DNA of 64,000 nucleotides from Neisseria subflava (GTDB lineage Bacteria > Pseudomonadota > Gammaproteobacteria > Burkholderiales > Neisseriaceae). The stretch's first letter is position 1, and each line of letters opens with the position of its first letter. The position numbers and the translations under genes are program-made. The notes beneath the pieces are model-generated. The model worked only from the letters and a program-made list of their open reading frames with translations. It ran no database searches and was not told where the DNA came from. The stretch covers positions 806,001 through 870,000 of the forward strand of contig NZ_CP073115.1 of NCBI RefSeq assembly GCF_024205705.1, in the 5' to 3' direction. Shown one piece after another: positions 43,361 through 53,617 of this stretch.

Positions 43361-46140
43361 TGAAGTATCCGGGATCTAATTGGTGGAAATTCGATTTCCA
43401 TAATCATACGCCAGCATCAAGTGATTACAGGGAGTGTAGTTTAACACCACGCGATTGGTTGCTTGCCTACATGCGTTCAGGTATGGATTGTGTTGCTATT
43501 ACTGATCATAACTGTGCTAATTGGATTGATAGGCTAAAAGATGAATTAAATAATATGACGAATGAGCAACCTCGGCATCCAGACTATCGTGATTTGTATT
43601 TATTTCCAGGGGTTGAATTAACAAGTTCAGATGGGATTCATGTTCTTGCAATTTTTGATCCAGAAGAATCAGCATCCAAAATTCACGGGATATTAACATT
43701 GAGTCGATACAATAACGAAGCGAATAATGCTCATGGTATGTGCGATATGGGAGCTTCTACTATTTGCGATTATATCCATAATCATGGAGGTGTTGTTGTT
43801 CTGGCTCATGCAGAAGAGATAAATGGTTTATTTAACTCAACGGCTACAGCGTGGGAATTCTCACCACGATCAGATCGTGTGATTGAACAAGTTTTGGAAA
43901 AAGCTGATGCCATTGAGATTCATGACATGGAGGCTCCAGCTGTTCAGCATTTTGCCAACAAACTTGAAAGGCGGGCAATTGTTAATGGGTCAGATGCTCA
44001 TAAAACAAGTAATGCAGGTACACGATGGGCTTGGTTGAAAATGGCGCAGCCCAGTATTGAAGGATTAAAGCTTGCTTTATTAGATCCGGAAAGTTCTTTG
44101 TTGCTGGCAGAAGAAGAACCTAAAGCACCTTTGTGCAGAATTACTTCTTTGCAGATACAGCAACTTCACTTAAGACGGCAATCTTTGAGCATTGATTTTA
44201 GTCCTTGGTTTAATGCCATTATTGGAGGTCGAGGGAGTGGTAAATCAACATTATTAGAAGCGCTTCGTTTAGCTGTCGCACGCGAAGTAGACATTCAGGA
44301 ACTTGGTAATCAAGAAGAGAGTGATGTTGTTCGTGCATTTAATAGATTCAGAGCTTCGGGGGGAACAAGAGGTAATTTTGGTATGGTGCGGCAAGATACG
44401 GTATTGAAAGCCACTGTAGAAAAGTACGACCCATTGGCAGGTACTAAGGAAACATATTCCTTCACATGGAAGCCTAGTGAATTTCAAGCGCAACGGCTAG
44501 AAGGTGATGTGTGGCAAGATACCGGATTGAATGTTGAACAAGCAGCAAAATTTTTTCCTGTTAAAGTTTTTAGCCAAAAACAAATTTTTGAATTGGCAGA
44601 GCGCCCTAGTGCTTTGCTTAATTATATTGACAGAGCACCTGAGGTTGGGTTTTCTTCTTGGAAAGAAGAATATGAAAGATTGTGTCGAAATTTAAGAGAC
44701 TTGCGTCTTAGAGAGCGTACGTTGGCGTCGTTTGTTGAAAAAAAAGCAGAGCTGGAAACAGAATATCGAGAAATATCTCGCAAGACACTTGCGTATCAAC
44801 AATCCAATATAGCTGAGCAGGTTAAACAATATCAAGAAAATCAGGAAGCGCAGAGTATAGTTAATAATTTTGTTGAGAAGCTTTTCTCTCCTATTAGTAG
44901 GCTTCATTCAGTATTGCAACAAAATATTTATGAACAGATTAGGTTGGGGGATATTTCCTTGCGAGATCCTGACCCTTCAGAGGTTCAACGACAAGCTGAA
45001 TTAGTCGTAAATGAGTTAAATATAAAATATCAAAATATAATTCAGATTGCTGAGGAGATGCAGCTGCAGGTTGATGGTCTATTTAAGCAAAGCCAACCTG
45101 TTACTGAATATCTTCAGAAAACAAGTTTAGCGATTTCTAATTATCAAAATGAAGTAGATCGATTAAAAGAAGCAGGTGTGGGTACCGCACAAGAGGCTGA
45201 AAGAGCCTTAAGAAGAAAGCAAGAATTGGAAGCTGATATAAATAAAATAAGTGAGCAACAAGAGGAACGAATTAATCTTCATAAACAGATTGTTAAGGCG
45301 TATGCTCAACTAGATATGCACCGCAGAAAATTGACAAAATTGCGTCAAGATTTTGTAAATAATGTCCTTGTTTCTAACCCAAATTTAAGAATCACAATTT
45401 GTGGGCAGGCAGATATAGAACAATCTAATGATGAATTTCGCTCAATTCTAAGATTACAGGGGACTACATTCTCAGACAATATTCTTGTAGTTGATGATGT
45501 TAATGGACATAAAACAGGATTGCTTAGCCGATTGGTAAGTGATGATATTCATGATCCCGTACATAAAAGAGTTACAAACTTAAAATTGGGTCTTTTTGAA
45601 CGTAGCAATAATATCCTAGGGCAAGTCATGCATGGCAAGTTTATCACCGCAATAGGCAAACTTAGTCATGATGATGAGAATGCGTTGCTAGAATGGTTTC
45701 CACACGATTTGGTAAAAGTAGAATTTAGGCGCAGTGAGCGTGATGCATTCCAATCACTGGAGCGTGCTTCTGCAGGACAGAAAACATCTTCAATTTTGTC
45801 TTTTGTGTTATCACATGGTCAGGAGCCATTATTACTAGATCAACCTGAGGATGACCTTGATAATGCATTAATTTCGGAATTGGTTGTTGATCAAATTCGT
45901 AGTAATAAGTTTCGCCGCCAAATAATCATTGTGACTCATAACCCAAATATTGTTGTTAATGGAGATGCTGAATTGGTATTGCCAATGGTATTTACTGGTG
46001 GGCAAATTCAACAAAATGATGCTGGCGGGTTACAAGAACGAGCTGTACGTGAACGGATCTGTAACATCATGGAAGGTGGTAGGGTCGCATTCTACCAGCG
46101 TTACAAACGAATACTTGAAGATTTAGATTCAATTAATTAA
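43360..46140 (+). CDS. PHP-domain SMC-like ATPase (TrlF-type)
   Basis: A 926-residue fusion. Residues 1-230 form a PHP phosphoesterase with metal ligands His14 and His16 (FHNHTP), Asp49-His50 (ITDHN), Glu86 (GVELTS), His150 and Asp212-x-His214 (GSDAH). An ABC/SMC-type ATPase follows, with Walker A GGRGSGKST (289-297), a coiled coil at about 440-700, an ABC-signature-like SAGQKTS and Walker B LLLDQPEDDLDN. The gene is clearly AT-richer than core genes. PHP-ATPases of this kind occur in defence islands and may be nucleases or nucleotide hydrolases. Function is inferred. The start overlaps the helicase stop. Confidence 0.82.
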   Translation: MKYPGSNWWKFDFHNHTPASSDYRECSLTPRDWLLAYMRSGMDCVAITDHNCANWIDRLKDELNNMTNEQPRHPDYRDLYLFPGVELTSSDGIHVLAIFDPEESASKIHGILTLSRYNNEANNAHGMCDMGASTICDYIHNHGGVVVLAHAEEINGLFNSTATAWEFSPRSDRVIEQVLEKADAIEIHDMEAPAVQHFANKLERRAIVNGSDAHKTSNAGTRWAWLKMAQPSIEGLKLALLDPESSLLLAEEEPKAPLCRITSLQIQQLHLRRQSLSIDFSPWFNAIIGGRGSGKSTLLEALRLAVAREVDIQELGNQEESDVVRAFNRFRASGGTRGNFGMVRQDTVLKATVEKYDPLAGTKETYSFTWKPSEFQAQRLEGDVWQDTGLNVEQAAKFFPVKVFSQKQIFELAERPSALLNYIDRAPEVGFSSWKEEYERLCRNLRDLRLRERTLASFVEKKAELETEYREISRKTLAYQQSNIAEQVKQYQENQEAQSIVNNFVEKLFSPISRLHSVLQQNIYEQIRLGDISLRDPDPSEVQRQAELVVNELNIKYQNIIQIAEEMQLQVDGLFKQSQPVTEYLQKTSLAISNYQNEVDRLKEAGVGTAQEAERALRRKQELEADINKISEQQEERINLHKQIVKAYAQLDMHRRKLTKLRQDFVNNVLVSNPNLRITICGQADIEQSNDEFRSILRLQGTTFSDNILVVDDVNGHKTGLLSRLVSDDIHDPVHKRVTNLKLGLFERSNNILGQVMHGKFITAIGKLSHDDENALLEWFPHDLVKVEFRRSERDAFQSLERASAGQKTSSILSFVLSHGQEPLLLDQPEDDLDNALISELVVDQIRSNKFRRQIIIVTHNPNIVVNGDAELVLPMVFTGGQIQQNDAGGLQERAVRERICNIMEGGRVAFYQRYKRILEDLDSIN

Positions 46141-46152
46141 GTGAAATACAAA

Positions 46153-47957
46153 ATGACCAAACAAAAACTAGAACTCACCTGGATCGGCAAACACAAACGT
46201 CCGAAGTTGGAAGCGCGGATATTACTGGAAGAACCTGAAAAATCCTATCACGCCAAAGTGCGGTCGGAATCGGCGGCGTTTGACAATCGATTGATTTTCG
46301 GCGACAACCTGCTTGCGCTTAAAGCGTTGGAGCAGGAATTTACGGGCAAGGTGAAATGCGTGTTTATCGATCCGCCTTTTAACACTGGCTCTGCGTTTGA
46401 ACATTACGACGATGGGGTGGAGCATTCTATTTGGCTGGGTTTGATGCGTGATAGATTTCAAATATTCAAAAATTTATTAAGTAATGATGGAGTATTAGCT
46501 GTTCATCTAGATGATTCCGAAATGGCATACTGCAAAGTTCTACTTGATGAAATCTTTGGAAGATTAAACTATTGCAACACAATTACCATGACTACAAATG
46601 ATCCATCTGGATTTAAAGCAACAGGTTCTACTGTGTTTTCAACAGCAAATTATCTTTTGCTATATGCAAAAGATAAATCTACAAAACCACTAACAAAATT
46701 GTTTATACCCAAAGGATATGACTCTGGATATAACAAATATTTGGTTAATAAAGAGGATGATTTTTTAAATTGGAAATGGATAGGGATAGCCGATGCAGTG
46801 TCTCAAAATTTAGGATTTGATTCCGTATCTGCTGCAAAAAAAGAATATGGAGAATATTTTGAAGATGAAATATCAAATTTTGCAATAGCTAATGCTGACC
46901 GAATTTTTCAATTAGTTGCTATCGGCGGAGGGGCTGCAATAAAACGTAGAGAAACGATAAATGAATCTAAAAAAGAACGTGATAAAGTTTTTGTTCATCC
47001 GAATGAAGATGTCCCTGATTTCTATATAGCTAATGGCAGGCAACTGGTTTTTTATGATAAACGTTTAGTAGAGATTGATAATGAACGTGTCCCAGCAGAA
47101 CTAATTACTGATGTGTGGACTGATATTTCATGGAATGGAATAGCTAACGAAGGCGGTGTAGATTTTAAAAATGGAAAAAAACCAGAAGCATTGCTAAAAC
47201 GTGTCTTGGAGATGGCGACAAATAAAGGCGATCTCATCTTAGATTCTTTCGCCGGCAGCGGCACCACCGGTGCAGTTGCCCATAAAATGGGGCGGCGTTG
47301 GATTATGGTGGAGCTGGGCGAGCATTGCCATACCCACATTATTCCGCGCCTGCAAAAAGTCATCGATGGCGAAGACCAAGGCGGCATTTCCAAAGCGGTG
47401 AACTGGCAAGGGGAGGCGGATTCCGCTATTTCCGCCTTGCGCCGACATTGATTGTCAACGACAAATGGGGCAATCAAATCATCAATCCCGACTACAACCC
47501 TGAAATGCTGGCGGAAGCCTTAGCGAAGCTGGAGGGATTTACCTATATGCCGTCTGAAAACCTTTGGTGGCAGCACGGTTATTCCAGCGAAAACGATTTT
47601 ATCTACGTTACCACCCAAAGCTTATCTGTTGAGCAGTTGCAAGTGCTTTCAGACGAGGTTGGAGCAGGTCGCAGCCTGCTAATCTGCTGCTCCGCTTGGC
47701 GTGGGATTACGGCAGATCAGGCGGCAGAGCGTTTCCCGAATCTTTCCTTAAAAAAAATCCCCAAAATGATTTTGAAACGTTGCGAATGGGGACACGACGA
47801 TTACAGCTTGAACGTCGCCAATCTTCCGATGGCAGAAGAAGAGCCTGAGCCAAGGTCGTCTGAAAACCAACCCGCCGCCAAAACCAAATCCGTGAAACGC
47901 AAAAGTGCGGTCGAAAATCAGGGCAGATTGTTTGATGGAGAGGATAGCGATGGGTAA
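46153..47957 (+). pseudogene. type III DNA adenine methyltransferase (Mod), frameshifted
   Basis: Beta-class N6-adenine methyltransferase. Catalytic motif IV VFIDPPFNTGS lies about 75-85 residues in, and the SAM motif I LDSFAGSGTTGA comes near the end of the first frame, the expected order. The first frame (to 47451) runs out in the wrong frame after NWQG. The true C-terminal region (GGGFRYFRLAPTLIVNDKWGN to GRLFDGEDSDG) continues in another frame to 47957. One extra G in the GGGG at 47410-47413 would join them. The central target-recognition region is AT-rich, unlike both ends, as in recombined mod genes. Both catalytic motifs survive in the first frame. Confidence 0.82.
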
Positions 47958-49011
47958 GGAAATGGCGATGATGCCTGCCGATTATGTGCAATGGTTGGCA
48001 GATATTAAAAATCGAGTGTCGGCCGCGAGGCACAAAGCGGCTTTATCGGTAAATGCCGAGCTGGTATCGCTTTACTGGCATATCGGGCGGGGTATTTTGC
48101 AGCGGCAGGCAACGCAAGGCTGGGGTAGCAAAGTGATTGACCGCTTGGGGCGGGATTTGCGCGAGGAGTTTCCTGAAATGAAGGGTTTTTCCCGCGCCAA
48201 CCTTATGTATATGCGGGCTTTTGCTGAAGCCTGGACTGATTTTGAAATTGTCCAACAGACTGTTGGACAATTGCCGTGGGGTCATAATGTGCTTTTGATT
48301 AACCGTATTAAGGAACAAGAAGCACGTTTATTTTATGTGCAGAAAGCGATAGCGGAAAATTGGTCGCGCGCCACATTAGAAGTCCACATTAAAAACCGCC
48401 TGCACGAGTGACAAGGAAAAGCCGTTACCAATTTTGCCGCCCGTTTGCCCGCGCCGACTTCCGCATTGGCACAAGAAACATTAAAAGATCCTTATTTGTT
48501 CGACTTTTTGAGTTTGGGAGAGGACACGCAAGAGCGGGAAATTGAAAACGCCTTAATGCAGCACATTACTCGTTTTCTGCTGGAACTGGGTAACGGCTTT
48601 GCTTTTGTTGGGCGGCAATACCGCTTGGAAGTGAACGGCGACGAGTTTTTTATTGATTTGCTGTTTTATCACACCCGCCTGAAATGCTATGTGGTGGTGG
48701 AATTAAAAGCCACGGCATTTAAGCCCGAACATGCAGGGCAATTGAATTTTTATTTGGCGGCAGTCGATGCACAAATAAAAGCCCCTGACGATCATCTAAC
48801 CATCGGCTTGCTGTTGTGCAAAACGCAAAACCGCTTGGTGGCGGAATATGCCTTATCGGGTATAGACAAGCCGATAGGCATTGCAGAATACGAATTGGTG
48901 CGCGCACTGCCGGAACCTTTAGTAACGAATCTGCCGACAGTTGAACAGTTGGAAAATGAGTTGTCGGATTGGCAGGAAGAAAGAGATGAACTGTCTGGAA
49001 ATTCGGAATAG
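47950..49011 (+). pseudogene. YhcG-like PDDEXK nuclease (DUF1016) with internal stop
   Basis: A YhcG-family protein. The N-terminal DUF1016 domain reads VNAELVSLYWHIGRGILQRQ, then DLREEFPEMKGFSRANLMYMRAFA and VGQLPWGHNVLLINRIK. The C-terminal nuclease domain has EFFIDLLFYH and CYVVVELKAT, the D...ExK core. The two parts are in one frame but separated by TGA at 48409-48411, where the family has Arg in NRLHERQGK; a CGA to TGA change explains it. An internal TTG at 48445 could restart translation. Such proteins accompany restriction systems. The gene starts inside the end of mod by eight bases. Confidence 0.8.
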
Positions 49012-49183
49012 TTCGAATTGTGTTGGCTTGCTACACAAAATTTTAGTTATTCGAAATTTTCGAGCAACTGATCACATATGGCAGTTTGGTCAGCTAAAAA
49101 ATCCAGGCAGCTAAAGGAATAAAGATCAAATCAGTGATTAAGCTATTTTTAATTACTGAAAGCAAGAGATAAGAGATAAAACC

Positions 49184-51895
49184 ATGAGCATCAGAACTCA
49201 AAACTATATCAACGGACGTTTGTCTTTGCGTGCACCGCAAGCAGAAAGTTTGGCGAAGTTAAAGCAGGCGTTAGATGCTGCACCGGAAATGGCGCAGAAA
49301 GATCGCGATGTAACGGCGGTGTTGAATACCTTAAAAGCCGAATTCCCAACCTTGCAGGATTTTGAGCGGGAATTTCCGTCATTATGCTTTGCCCTAGCAA
49401 CAGGGGTGGGAAAAACTCGCCTAATGGGGGCATTTATCGCCTATCTACATTTGGCACACGGTATCAATAATTTTTTTGTACTTGCACCGAACCTGACGAT
49501 TTATAACAAGCTGATTGCCGACTTTACACCGAATACGCCGAAATATGTGTTTAAAGGCATCAGTGAATTTGCGGTAAATCCACCCAAACTCATTAGCGGC
49601 GACAATTATGAACAGCAGAATTTGAGTATGGGGATGGATAATCTTTTTGGTGAGATTACCGTTAATGTATTCAACATTTCCAAAATCAACAGCGAGGTGC
49701 GCGGCGGCAAAGAGCCGAAAATCAAGCGGATGCGTGAAGTGCTGGGCGATAGTTATTTCAATTATCTGGCGGATCTGCCCGATTTGGTGTTGCTGATGGA
49801 TGAATCACATCGCTATCGGGCGCAGGCGGGGATGCGAGCGATTAATGAATTAAATCCGCTTTTTGGCTTGGAGTTAACTGCTACGCCATTTGTGGAATCC
49901 ACCAAAGCGCCTATTCCGTTCAAAAATGTGATTGTAGATTATCCGCTGGCTCGGGCAATGGACGATGGTTTTGTCAAAATGCCTGCGGTGGTTACGCAGC
50001 GCAATTTTGATGCGAAAAATTATACGCCCGAAGAAATTGAGAAAATCAAGTTAGAAGATGGCGTGCGTGTGCATGAAAACACCAAGGTCGAGCTTATGAC
50101 TTATGCTCGGGAAAATAATGTTGCCGTGGTGAAGCCTTTTATGCTGGTGATTGCCCGCGATACCACGCACGCGGCGCAATTATTGTCTTTACTGGAATCG
50201 GACAACTTTTATAACGGGCGTTATAAGGGAAAAGTGATTCAGGTGGATTCGAGTAAATCAGGCAAAGACGAAGAAGAAATGATTGAACGACTTTTAGAGG
50301 TGGAGAGCGTGGATGAGCCGACGGAAATCGTGATTCATGTCAATATGCTCAAAGAGGGCTGGGACGTTACCAATCTTTATACCATCGTACCGCTGCGCGC
50401 TGCCAATGCTAGAACACTGATCGAGCAATCTATCGGACGCGGTTTGCGTCTGCCTTATGGAAAACGTACGGGAGTGGAAGTGGTGGATAGATTGAATATT
50501 ATCGCCCACGACCGCTTTCAGGAAATCATCGATGAAGCCAATAAAGGTGATTCAGTGCTGAAATTGAAACAGGTGATTTTGGATGCACCAAGTGAGGACG
50601 ATAAAAAAGTCAGCATGCAGGTGTATAGCAGTGTGGAAACGAAATTGGGATTGGCGGAAACGTCGTCTGAAAATACAAAACAAGGTGTTTCAGAAACCAA
50701 TTCTTCAGTCGATTATCAGCCTGTTTTTAAAACTGAAAACGAAAAACGCATTGCCCGAAAGGTAATGGAAGCTGCTGCAAAATATGCTTCCCGTCCAAGT
50801 GAGGCTCCAACTTCCCAAGCATTATTGACAGTGGAAATCCGCGAAAAAATCGTTCAAGAAGTTCAGACGGCATTACAACCGGCTCAAGGGGAATTGCTAG
50901 TGGATGAGCTGGATATAGCTGAGATTGTTGCTAAAACCACAGAAACAATGGTGAATCAAACCATTGATATTCCTAGAATTACAGTTATACCCAGCGGGGA
51001 AGTCAGCACGGGATTCCATCCGTTCAAACTCGATTTAAGCAGCCTGCATCTACAACCGAGTGAACGTGAAATCACTATTCACAACCTGCACACCAACGAG
51101 CAAAGTAGCCTGTCTGCTGAATTGGGTATGAAAGAAAAACGCCCTGAAGACTATATTGTTTTTTCGCTGATGGATTTCGACGATATTGACTATTTCACCC
51201 AAGCTGACCTGCTTTACGATTTGGCGGGACAGATGGTGGTGCACCTACGTGCTTATTTATCCGAAGAGGAAGTTTTGAGTGTGCTGGATAAAGAACGTCG
51301 TCTGATTGCCCGTGAAATCCATGCGCAAATGATGGAGCATTTTTGGGAAAAAGTGGCAAGTTATGAAGCCCGCGTCAGTCAAGGATTTAGTACGCTCAAA
51401 CCATGCAACTATACTGTTTCAGCTGATGAAGCGATTCATTCTGTGCGACAAACACCAAAAGATCTCAGCCGTATTAAGCAAATGCTGTTTGGCAGCTTTT
51501 CCAAATGTCTGTATCCCTTACAAAAATTCGACTCTGATACTGAACGCCGTTTTGCCGTGATTCTGGAACGAGACGCGCAAAAATGGTTCAAACCTGCCCA
51601 AGGCCAATTCCAGATTTACTGGAAATCAGGTTTCGATTCTAAAGAATATATCCCTGATTTTGTTGTAGAAACAGAAGATTCTATCTGGCTTGTTGAAACT
51701 AAAGCAGGTAAAGATTTAAAAGATCCTGAAGTTTTGGCAAAAGCTGATGCAGCTTTTGAATGGTGCAAACATGCTACGGATTATGCGTTGCAGCACAATG
51801 GTAAGCATTGGCGTTATGTACTGATTCCGCATGATGAAGTTGCCGAATCAAAAAAAATGGCAGATTTTTTAAGATTTGAGAAAAAGTCTGTCTAA
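49184..51895 (+). CDS. type III restriction endonuclease Res-like subunit
   Basis: A 903-residue helicase-nuclease. Motif I is LATGVGKTRL (about 73), motif II VLLMDESHRYRA and motif III ELTATPF. A later motif VI-like block holds ARTLIEQSIGRGLRLP. The C-terminal PD-(D/E)xK nuclease is YIPDFVVET...WLVETKAGKD (about 825-850). Together with the mod gene this forms a type III-like restriction system, though YhcG intervenes. A 172-base spacer upstream could hold a promoter; no terminator is seen in it. The frame is intact. With mod broken, unprotected restriction would be expected to be harmful unless Res needs Mod, which is the rule for type III enzymes. Confidence 0.85.
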   Translation: MSIRTQNYINGRLSLRAPQAESLAKLKQALDAAPEMAQKDRDVTAVLNTLKAEFPTLQDFEREFPSLCFALATGVGKTRLMGAFIAYLHLAHGINNFFVLAPNLTIYNKLIADFTPNTPKYVFKGISEFAVNPPKLISGDNYEQQNLSMGMDNLFGEITVNVFNISKINSEVRGGKEPKIKRMREVLGDSYFNYLADLPDLVLLMDESHRYRAQAGMRAINELNPLFGLELTATPFVESTKAPIPFKNVIVDYPLARAMDDGFVKMPAVVTQRNFDAKNYTPEEIEKIKLEDGVRVHENTKVELMTYARENNVAVVKPFMLVIARDTTHAAQLLSLLESDNFYNGRYKGKVIQVDSSKSGKDEEEMIERLLEVESVDEPTEIVIHVNMLKEGWDVTNLYTIVPLRAANARTLIEQSIGRGLRLPYGKRTGVEVVDRLNIIAHDRFQEIIDEANKGDSVLKLKQVILDAPSEDDKKVSMQVYSSVETKLGLAETSSENTKQGVSETNSSVDYQPVFKTENEKRIARKVMEAAAKYASRPSEAPTSQALLTVEIREKIVQEVQTALQPAQGELLVDELDIAEIVAKTTETMVNQTIDIPRITVIPSGEVSTGFHPFKLDLSSLHLQPSEREITIHNLHTNEQSSLSAELGMKEKRPEDYIVFSLMDFDDIDYFTQADLLYDLAGQMVVHLRAYLSEEEVLSVLDKERRLIAREIHAQMMEHFWEKVASYEARVSQGFSTLKPCNYTVSADEAIHSVRQTPKDLSRIKQMLFGSFSKCLYPLQKFDSDTERRFAVILERDAQKWFKPAQGQFQIYWKSGFDSKEYIPDFVVETEDSIWLVETKAGKDLKDPEVLAKADAAFEWCKHATDYALQHNGKHWRYVLIPHDEVAESKKMADFLRFEKKSV

Positions 51896-51953
51896 AGCAG
51901 ATCGTACTTGATAAAAAAGTTGTGGATTGGGACTAAAGTTTATAGGTTATCAG

Positions 51954-53167
51954 AGACCTTTGCAAAATTCCCCAAAATCCCCTAAATTCCCACTAAGACA
52001 TTTAGGGGATTTTCCATGAGCACCTTCTTCCAGCAAACCGCACAAGCCATGATTGCCAAACACATCGACCGCTTCCCACTATTGAAGTTGGATCAGGTGA
52101 TTGATTGGCAACCGATCGAACAATACCTGAATCGTCAAAGAACCCGTTACCTCCGAGACCACCGCGGCCGTCCCGCCTATCCCCTGTTGTCCATGTTCAA
52201 AGCCGTCCTGCTCGGCCAATGGCACAGCCTCTCCGATCCCGAACTCGAACACAGCCTTATTACCCGCATCGATTTCAACCTGTTTTGCCGTTTTGACGAA
52301 CTGAATATCCCCGATTACAGCACCTTATGTCGCTACCGCAACTGGCTGGCGCAAGACAATACCCTGTCAGAACTGCTGGAACTGATCAACCGCCAACTGA
52401 CCGAAAAAGGCTTAAAAGTAGAGAAAGCATCCGCCGCCGTCATTGACGCCACCATTATTCAGACCGTCGGCAGCAAACAGCGCCAGGCTATAGAAGTCGA
52501 TGAGGAAGGACAAGTCAGCGGCCAAACCACACCGAGTAAGGACAAAGATGCCCGCTGGACAAAGAAAAACGGCCTCTACAAACTCGGTTACAAACAACAC
52601 ACCCGTACCGATGAGGAAGGCTATATCGAGAAACTGCACATCACCCCCGCCAATGCCCATGAGTGCAAACACCTGTCGCCTTTGTTGGAAGGGTTACCCA
52701 AAGGTACGACCGTCTATGCCGATAAAGGCTATGACAGTGAGGAAAACCGGCAACATCTGGAAGAGCATCGGTTACTGGATGGTATTATGCGCAAAGCCCA
52801 CCGCAAACATCCGCTGTCGGAAGCGCAAACCAAACGCAACCGATATTTGTCAAAGACCCGTTATGTGGTCGAACAAAGCTTCGGTACGCTGCACCGTAAA
52901 TTCCGCTATGCGCGGGCAGCCTACTTCGGACTGAGCAAAGTGAGTGTACAAAGCCATCTGAAGGCGATGTGTTTGAACCTTTTGAAAGCCGCCAACAGGC
53001 TAAGTGCGCCTGTTGCTGCCTAAAAGGCGGCCGGATGCCTGATTATCAGGTATCCAAGAGGATTAAGAGGGTATTTGAGTAGAGTCAGCGGATATTTGAA
53101 ACAAAAACAGCCGAAAATCTTTGTTTTGGTTTCGGCTGTTGGGGAAAAAGGAATTTTGCAAAGGCCT
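51954..53167 (+). mobile_element. IS1106-type insertion sequence (IS5 family), copy 1
   Basis: Ends are AGACCTTTGCAAAATTCC at 51954 and its near-perfect complement (one mismatch) ending at 53167. The flanks TTATCAG (51947-51953) and CTATCAG (53168-53174) match at six of seven bases, consistent with a target duplication. One transposase gene fills the element. Confidence 0.9.
52016..53023 (+). CDS. IS1106-type transposase, copy 1
   Basis: A 335-residue IS5-family DDE transposase. The N-terminal domain has HRGRPAYPLLSMFKAVLLGQWHSLSD. The first catalytic Asp lies in VIDATIIQ, the second in VYADKGYDS, and the Glu in the YREK-like RNRYLSKTRYVVEQSFGTLHRKFRYARAAY. The sequence matches what I recall of neisserial IS1106. 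It is full length, so the element could be active. It differs from copy 2 at a scattering of residues. Confidence 0.93.
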   Translation: MSTFFQQTAQAMIAKHIDRFPLLKLDQVIDWQPIEQYLNRQRTRYLRDHRGRPAYPLLSMFKAVLLGQWHSLSDPELEHSLITRIDFNLFCRFDELNIPDYSTLCRYRNWLAQDNTLSELLELINRQLTEKGLKVEKASAAVIDATIIQTVGSKQRQAIEVDEEGQVSGQTTPSKDKDARWTKKNGLYKLGYKQHTRTDEEGYIEKLHITPANAHECKHLSPLLEGLPKGTTVYADKGYDSEENRQHLEEHRLLDGIMRKAHRKHPLSEAQTKRNRYLSKTRYVVEQSFGTLHRKFRYARAAYFGLSKVSVQSHLKAMCLNLLKAANRLSAPVAA

Positions 53168-53201
53168 CTATCAGTAAAAATTAGCCTCCCTTGGGAGAAG
53201 C

Positions 53202-53402
53202 ATCGACAAAATCCGCCATATCCCAACCATCATCGTCCAAGGCCGCTACGACCTATGCACCCCTATGCAAAGCGCGTGGGAACTCTCGCAAGCCTTTCCT
53301 GAAGCAGAATTGAGAATCGTCCAAGCAGGCCACTCTTCTTTTGATCCTTCGCTTTCCGAAGCTTTGGTAAAAGCAGTAGAGGATATTAGAAGCAAGTTAT
53401 AA
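53202..53402 (+). pseudogene. 3' fragment of pip (67 codons)
   Basis: Encodes the C-terminal end of proline iminopeptidase from IDKIRHIPTIIVQGRYD to the stop, nearly identical to 39318-39518. It lacks the nucleophile and a start codon. It is the right-hand copy of the island flank duplication. Confidence 0.9.
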
Positions 53403-53617
53403 AGGTTAATCAATAACAATGCCGTCTGAAAAAGTTTCAGACGGCATTTTTCTATTTACATATTAAATTTGATAGCATATTATCATTGCATTTGTATCAA
53501 TTTGAATTTTTTAGAATTTCAATATGAGCTCCCTCATTTACTACGCCCATTCCGCCCAAGACAAACTCGGCAATCTCTTACCTTACAAACATTGGCAAAC
53601 CTTGCAAAGTCATTCGG

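Noticed and set aside
47410..47413. Phase-variable repeat in mod
   Set aside because: A run of four G is too short for the slipped-strand switching known in neisserial mod genes; it is recorded as a frameshift only.
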